NCBI RefSeq assembly: GCF_000002235.5
Contig: NW_022145609.1
Location: forward strand, 26,425,493-26,489,492
DNA length: 64,000 nt
Source: Strongylocentrotus purpuratus
Lineage: Eukaryota > Echinodermata > Echinoidea > Camarodonta > Strongylocentrotidae
Direction: 5' to 3'
Positions within the stretch are counted from its first letter, which is position 1, and each line of letters opens with the position of its first letter. A program made the position numbers and the translations under genes. Shown here piece after piece: positions 62,101 to 64,000 of the stretch. The notes under the pieces are model-generated. The model ran no database searches. It was not told the DNA's origin and saw only the letters and a program-made list of their open reading frames with translations.

Positions 62101-63843
62101 AAGATATCAATAGTTCAAATTGTAAAATTAGCACTACAAATGTATTTTGCTTCTTTGCATACAAAATAAAGTTATATTATGACAGTGTAGGTTTATATCT
62201 GCTCTGAGAAACCTAGCTACTGCTTACCTCAATTGGCCGTCTCCTGTATCTATCCTCTGTATCATCTTGTTCAGGAGTGAGCCTTGGACTGGTATCCGAT
62301 AGTAGAGAAACAAATCATCCAGCTGAAACAAATCGTTTCATAACACAGTGAAAGTTAAAAAAATTTGGATCATGCACCAAACCTGATGAGCAACAATTTC
62401 GTTACATCCCAGTGAGTCATAACTTTATTAAGGCCAAGATAATTTTTTACTCATTTTCTCAAATCTTTGTTCCTACTTTTATTTGAGCTGAACATTTGCC
62501 CCCTCCCCCTCTCACTGCAAATATTTAGTCTTGATGATTTTGCAATAAACTTTACGTAACATATGGCTTACAAGCTTGTTCAAACCACATCCTGCAAAAA
62601 CTGGTGTGGTTTTTAAAATGTGTGAATGAGTAGCAACTAGGAGCAACAAAGGTCCTGCACGTATTCACTGACCTCTGTGTCATTAGATAGAAAATGTGAC
62701 GTACGTATTACTCTTTACGTCAAACAAAAAATGCTGTGGTGTTGCCATGTCATATCTGAACAAAGCCTTACGCTATCTTACACACCTTAAAGGTACTATG
62801 TCCCTTTTGCAGCCAACCTCAAATGCTGAAGAATTTTGCAGGAATTATGATTATGTCATGTATGTCCTATCTGTGAAATTTAAACGTTAGCAGTGTCCTC
62901 ATATTCAAATTATGCAAGGAAAACCATTTACTTGCTAGACTTCACTGTCAGACACTATTGAGTGACTGACTGGCTTTTTTTCTTCTTTGGTAATAACATA
63001 CATGAAAAGAGTTGTAAAGGGTACATGAGTATTTGTCTACATCAATAACCCCCTTCTTGTGATGGCCAAGATTAAATTGATTGAATCTTTGCGCAGCATA
63101 AACACATGACCATTCCGTACAATTGTCTGAAAATCAAGACTATTACTTTTGGGCTCTATAGCCCTAAAGTCGATTTGACAACTAATAGTTGTTATTTTCC
63201 CACTTGAAGACATTTTCAAGCCCCACCTTTTTTAGGGAAGTTCTAAATTAGTATTATCTTTCAAATGCAGTTGGAATTTAACTTTTTCATTTTGTTGGCC
63301 TGAAATGGGACAAATTCCCTTTAAGGATAAAATTATTAGAGTAAGTGATTATTCAATGTCATTGGTTTACACAAAATGTAAATGAATGGTGGTTTCTTAG
63401 AAATGGTCATTGTATTTTTCAAAGAAATCAGAAGACTGGCAACCATTGCGGAGACGCGAAGGCTCGGTGATAGAGCAGTGGTCTTACATCTGTGAGGCAC
63501 CATGTTCATGACCAAATTAATGTGCTAATGCCCTTTGGTAATTAGGCATTAATCCTAAATTAAAGTCCCCTGGCTGTTTACTTACAAGCATACATGTACA
63601 CATGTTTTCTCAGCAGTCTGGTAAAACAAACAGTCTGCTGCGGAAAGCTCGCAGAAATGGAATGGGTTTTGACTTACATCTCTTCTGGAGAAAGTTCCCT
63701 GTTTCTGTCGGTCTTTCTTGAGGCACATTTCCCTCATGCCTTCTGTATTAATGGTCTGTTTCTTTTTGCCATCTGTGAACTGTTCCTCAAGCATTCGGAT
63801 CAACATTGCATCTTCCAACTCAGAGAATGTCTTGAGGGGTTTT
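58941..63843 (-). CDS. C1orf87: C1orf87 (CREF) orthologue, 3' part, five exons
   Basis: Five minus-strand exons join in phase to give the last ~376 residues and a TGA at 58941. Residues 1-~110 form an EF-hand-like helical region (ELEDAMLIRMLEEQF; KKDRQKQGTFSRRD; LDDLFLYYRIPVQGSLL; SWVAFLEILERVD). A long Ser/Pro/Arg-rich linker follows, then a C-terminal domain (EWFKGFVHLAKGLYSTDTS, LVNNYNLIYQLGISS). From memory, human C1orf87 has the same layout, with FRKLENALYLCDLSNTG and LIHNYNLIYNLSLS near its C-terminus. The match in order and spacing is why I name it. The classical calcium ligands are poorly kept, so calcium binding is doubtful. The human protein is about 546 residues; the N-terminal third lies beyond the right edge. 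In human, C1orf87 is next to NFIA. Confidence 0.88.
59139..59289. mobile_element. short MITE, GGTGTTTCACAAA family
   Basis: Left GGTGGTGTTTCACAAAAC, right inverted GGGACCCATTTCACAAAGCC. The interior has GTCATCACAGTGATAAATGAC and a CTTCTGATTGG(T)TATCAGCAG core. About 150 bp in the last intron of the C1orf87-like gene. Confidence 0.65.
59925..60095. repeat. ~25-bp tandem repeat
   Basis: ATATACTAATTTCAAAGTTTTAA repeated about seven times with indels, ending 45 bases from an exon of the C1orf87-like gene. Confidence 0.88.
60140..60476 (-). CDS. C1orf87: C1orf87-like exon (RIDPLTQ...)
   Basis: 337 bases: RIDPLTQAQEPDNDVT, a Pro/Ser stretch, a basic segment EEHQRRRRGHRPVDQQE, then EEWFKGFVHLAKGLYSTDTS; donor ACTG|GTAAGG. 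Confidence 0.88.
60930..61293 (-). CDS. C1orf87: C1orf87-like exon (WVAFLEIL... linker)
   Basis: 364 bases. Starts by completing Ser, then WVAFLEILERVDSGDAMT, followed by a low-complexity Ser/Asn/Arg linker (GNRNSFGNSPRNSGSQRER) and KPLA; donor GCA|GTGAGT. Confidence 0.88.
61500..62035 (+). pseudogene. LINE 3'-end fragment (CR1/L2-like)
   Basis: Plus-strand translation, with stops and shifts, reads KNASVRLASDSSKYSHLTPV, LIQLH, IKHRIAFKISLLVYKALNG, QVPH, RSIQDKLLLKIPHTKTKV, NNLPLDIRKASFFA. This is the C-terminal region after the reverse-transcriptase core in CR1/L2-type LINEs (HWLPIKYRI..K.LLL.YK.LNG pattern). It ends in a TTATCATTATCATCAT tail near 62020. Decayed, in an intron, antisense to the host gene. 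Confidence 0.85.
62228..62322 (-). CDS. C1orf87: C1orf87-like exon (LDDLFLYY...)
   Basis: 95 bases, 31 codons plus two bases; acceptor TTGTTTCAG, donor TTGAG|GTAAGC. Reads LDDLFLYYRIPVQGS, LLNKMIQRIDTGDGQL. Confidence 0.9.
62791..63320 (+). mobile_element. TTAA-flanked MITE, complete copy
   Basis: AGGTACTATGTCCCTTTTGC at the left, inverted AGGGAATTTGTCCCATTTC at the right, TTAA on each side (62787-62790, 63321-63324). 530 bp, non-coding; partner of the partial copy at 35245-35660. Confidence 0.85.
63449..63600 (+). repeat. tRNA-derived SINE, copy 2
   Basis: AGGCTCGGTGATAGAGC (A box), CCATGTTCATGACC (weak B box), TAATGCCCTTTGGTAATTAG and a terminal CTGTTTACTTACAAGCATAC. Same family as 6664-6830 but more diverged. 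In an intron of the C1orf87-like gene, antisense to it. Confidence 0.7.
63678..63843 (-). CDS. C1orf87: C1orf87-like exon (KPLKTFSE...)
   Basis: 166 bases, one base then 55 codons; acceptor ATTCCAG, donor GAT|GTAAGT. Encodes the first half of the EF-hand-like region. Confidence 0.88.
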
Positions 63844-63849
63844 CTGGAA

Positions 63850-64000
63850 TTTAATGAAGTAGTGTAAAGCCTGAGGTTTTCGTGCAATGTACTTGGTTTC
63901 TAGCAAGTCTCAATCACATTACAAATTCTTTGTCGTAATATATGAAATACCACAATCTTATCAGTGAACCTCTGCCAGATATTAATACAACTTATCAATG
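63850..64000. other. intron DNA at the window edge
   Basis: Upstream intron of the C1orf87-like gene; the remaining 5' exons lie beyond the window. Confidence 0.6.

Overview
This window is AT-rich metazoan nuclear DNA with short exons, canonical GT-AG introns, many small transposon relics, tRNA-headed SINEs, and long G/C homopolymers. Overuse of TACATGTA- and TACCGGTA-type palindromes and the repeat types (poly-G-ended elements, TTAA elements, 'GGTGTTTCACAAAG' elements) suggest a marine deuterostome, most likely an echinoderm such as a sea urchin. That assignment is inference from sequence style, not from a marker gene.

Right third (43.2-64 kb): two well supported protein-coding genes, both on the minus strand, head to tail. 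The upstream one (58941-63843, running off the right edge) is the 3' part of an orthologue of human C1orf87 (carcinoma-related EF-hand protein, CREF). Five exons join in consistent phase to give the last ~376 residues. The downstream one (43186-56960) has ten exons that join in consistent phase to give ~473 residues. It is a coiled-coil protein with a Ser-rich then very acidic tail; I do not recognise the family, and its first coding exon was not found. At both genes the end of the last coding exon has been copied into a tandem array just past the stop codon: a 165-bp unit at 97% identity for the coiled-coil gene, and a ~215-bp unit for the C1orf87-like gene. The largest intron of the tail part of the coiled-coil gene carries a complete-looking 2.1-kb non-autonomous Helitron (44257-46364). 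Other introns carry SINEs, a 46-bp minisatellite, TTAA-flanked elements and a LINE 3' fragment.

Left two thirds (1-43 kb): mostly non-coding. Between transposon relics lie several GC-richer, low-repeat islands that look like regulatory DNA or untranslated first exons. Four isolated exon-like segments with good splice signals are reported with limited confidence: plus strand 4283-4411, and minus strand 10083-10185, 20848-20989 and 38818-38843. The last three could belong to one long minus-strand transcript, but no known protein was recognised.

Mobile DNA is dense but short. I could define: seven TTAA-flanked inverted-repeat elements (piggyBac-like target preference), a three-copy hAT-type MITE family with 8-bp duplications, a 612-bp hAT-type element with a LINE reverse-transcriptase fragment inside, a pogo/Tigger-type MITE, a three-copy 'GGCCTGTCTTCATC' TA-flanked family, a 1.1-kb element with long repetitive arms, a poly-G-ended pair, and two LINE fragments. 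No retrovirus-like element, CRISPR array, rRNA or functional tRNA gene was seen.
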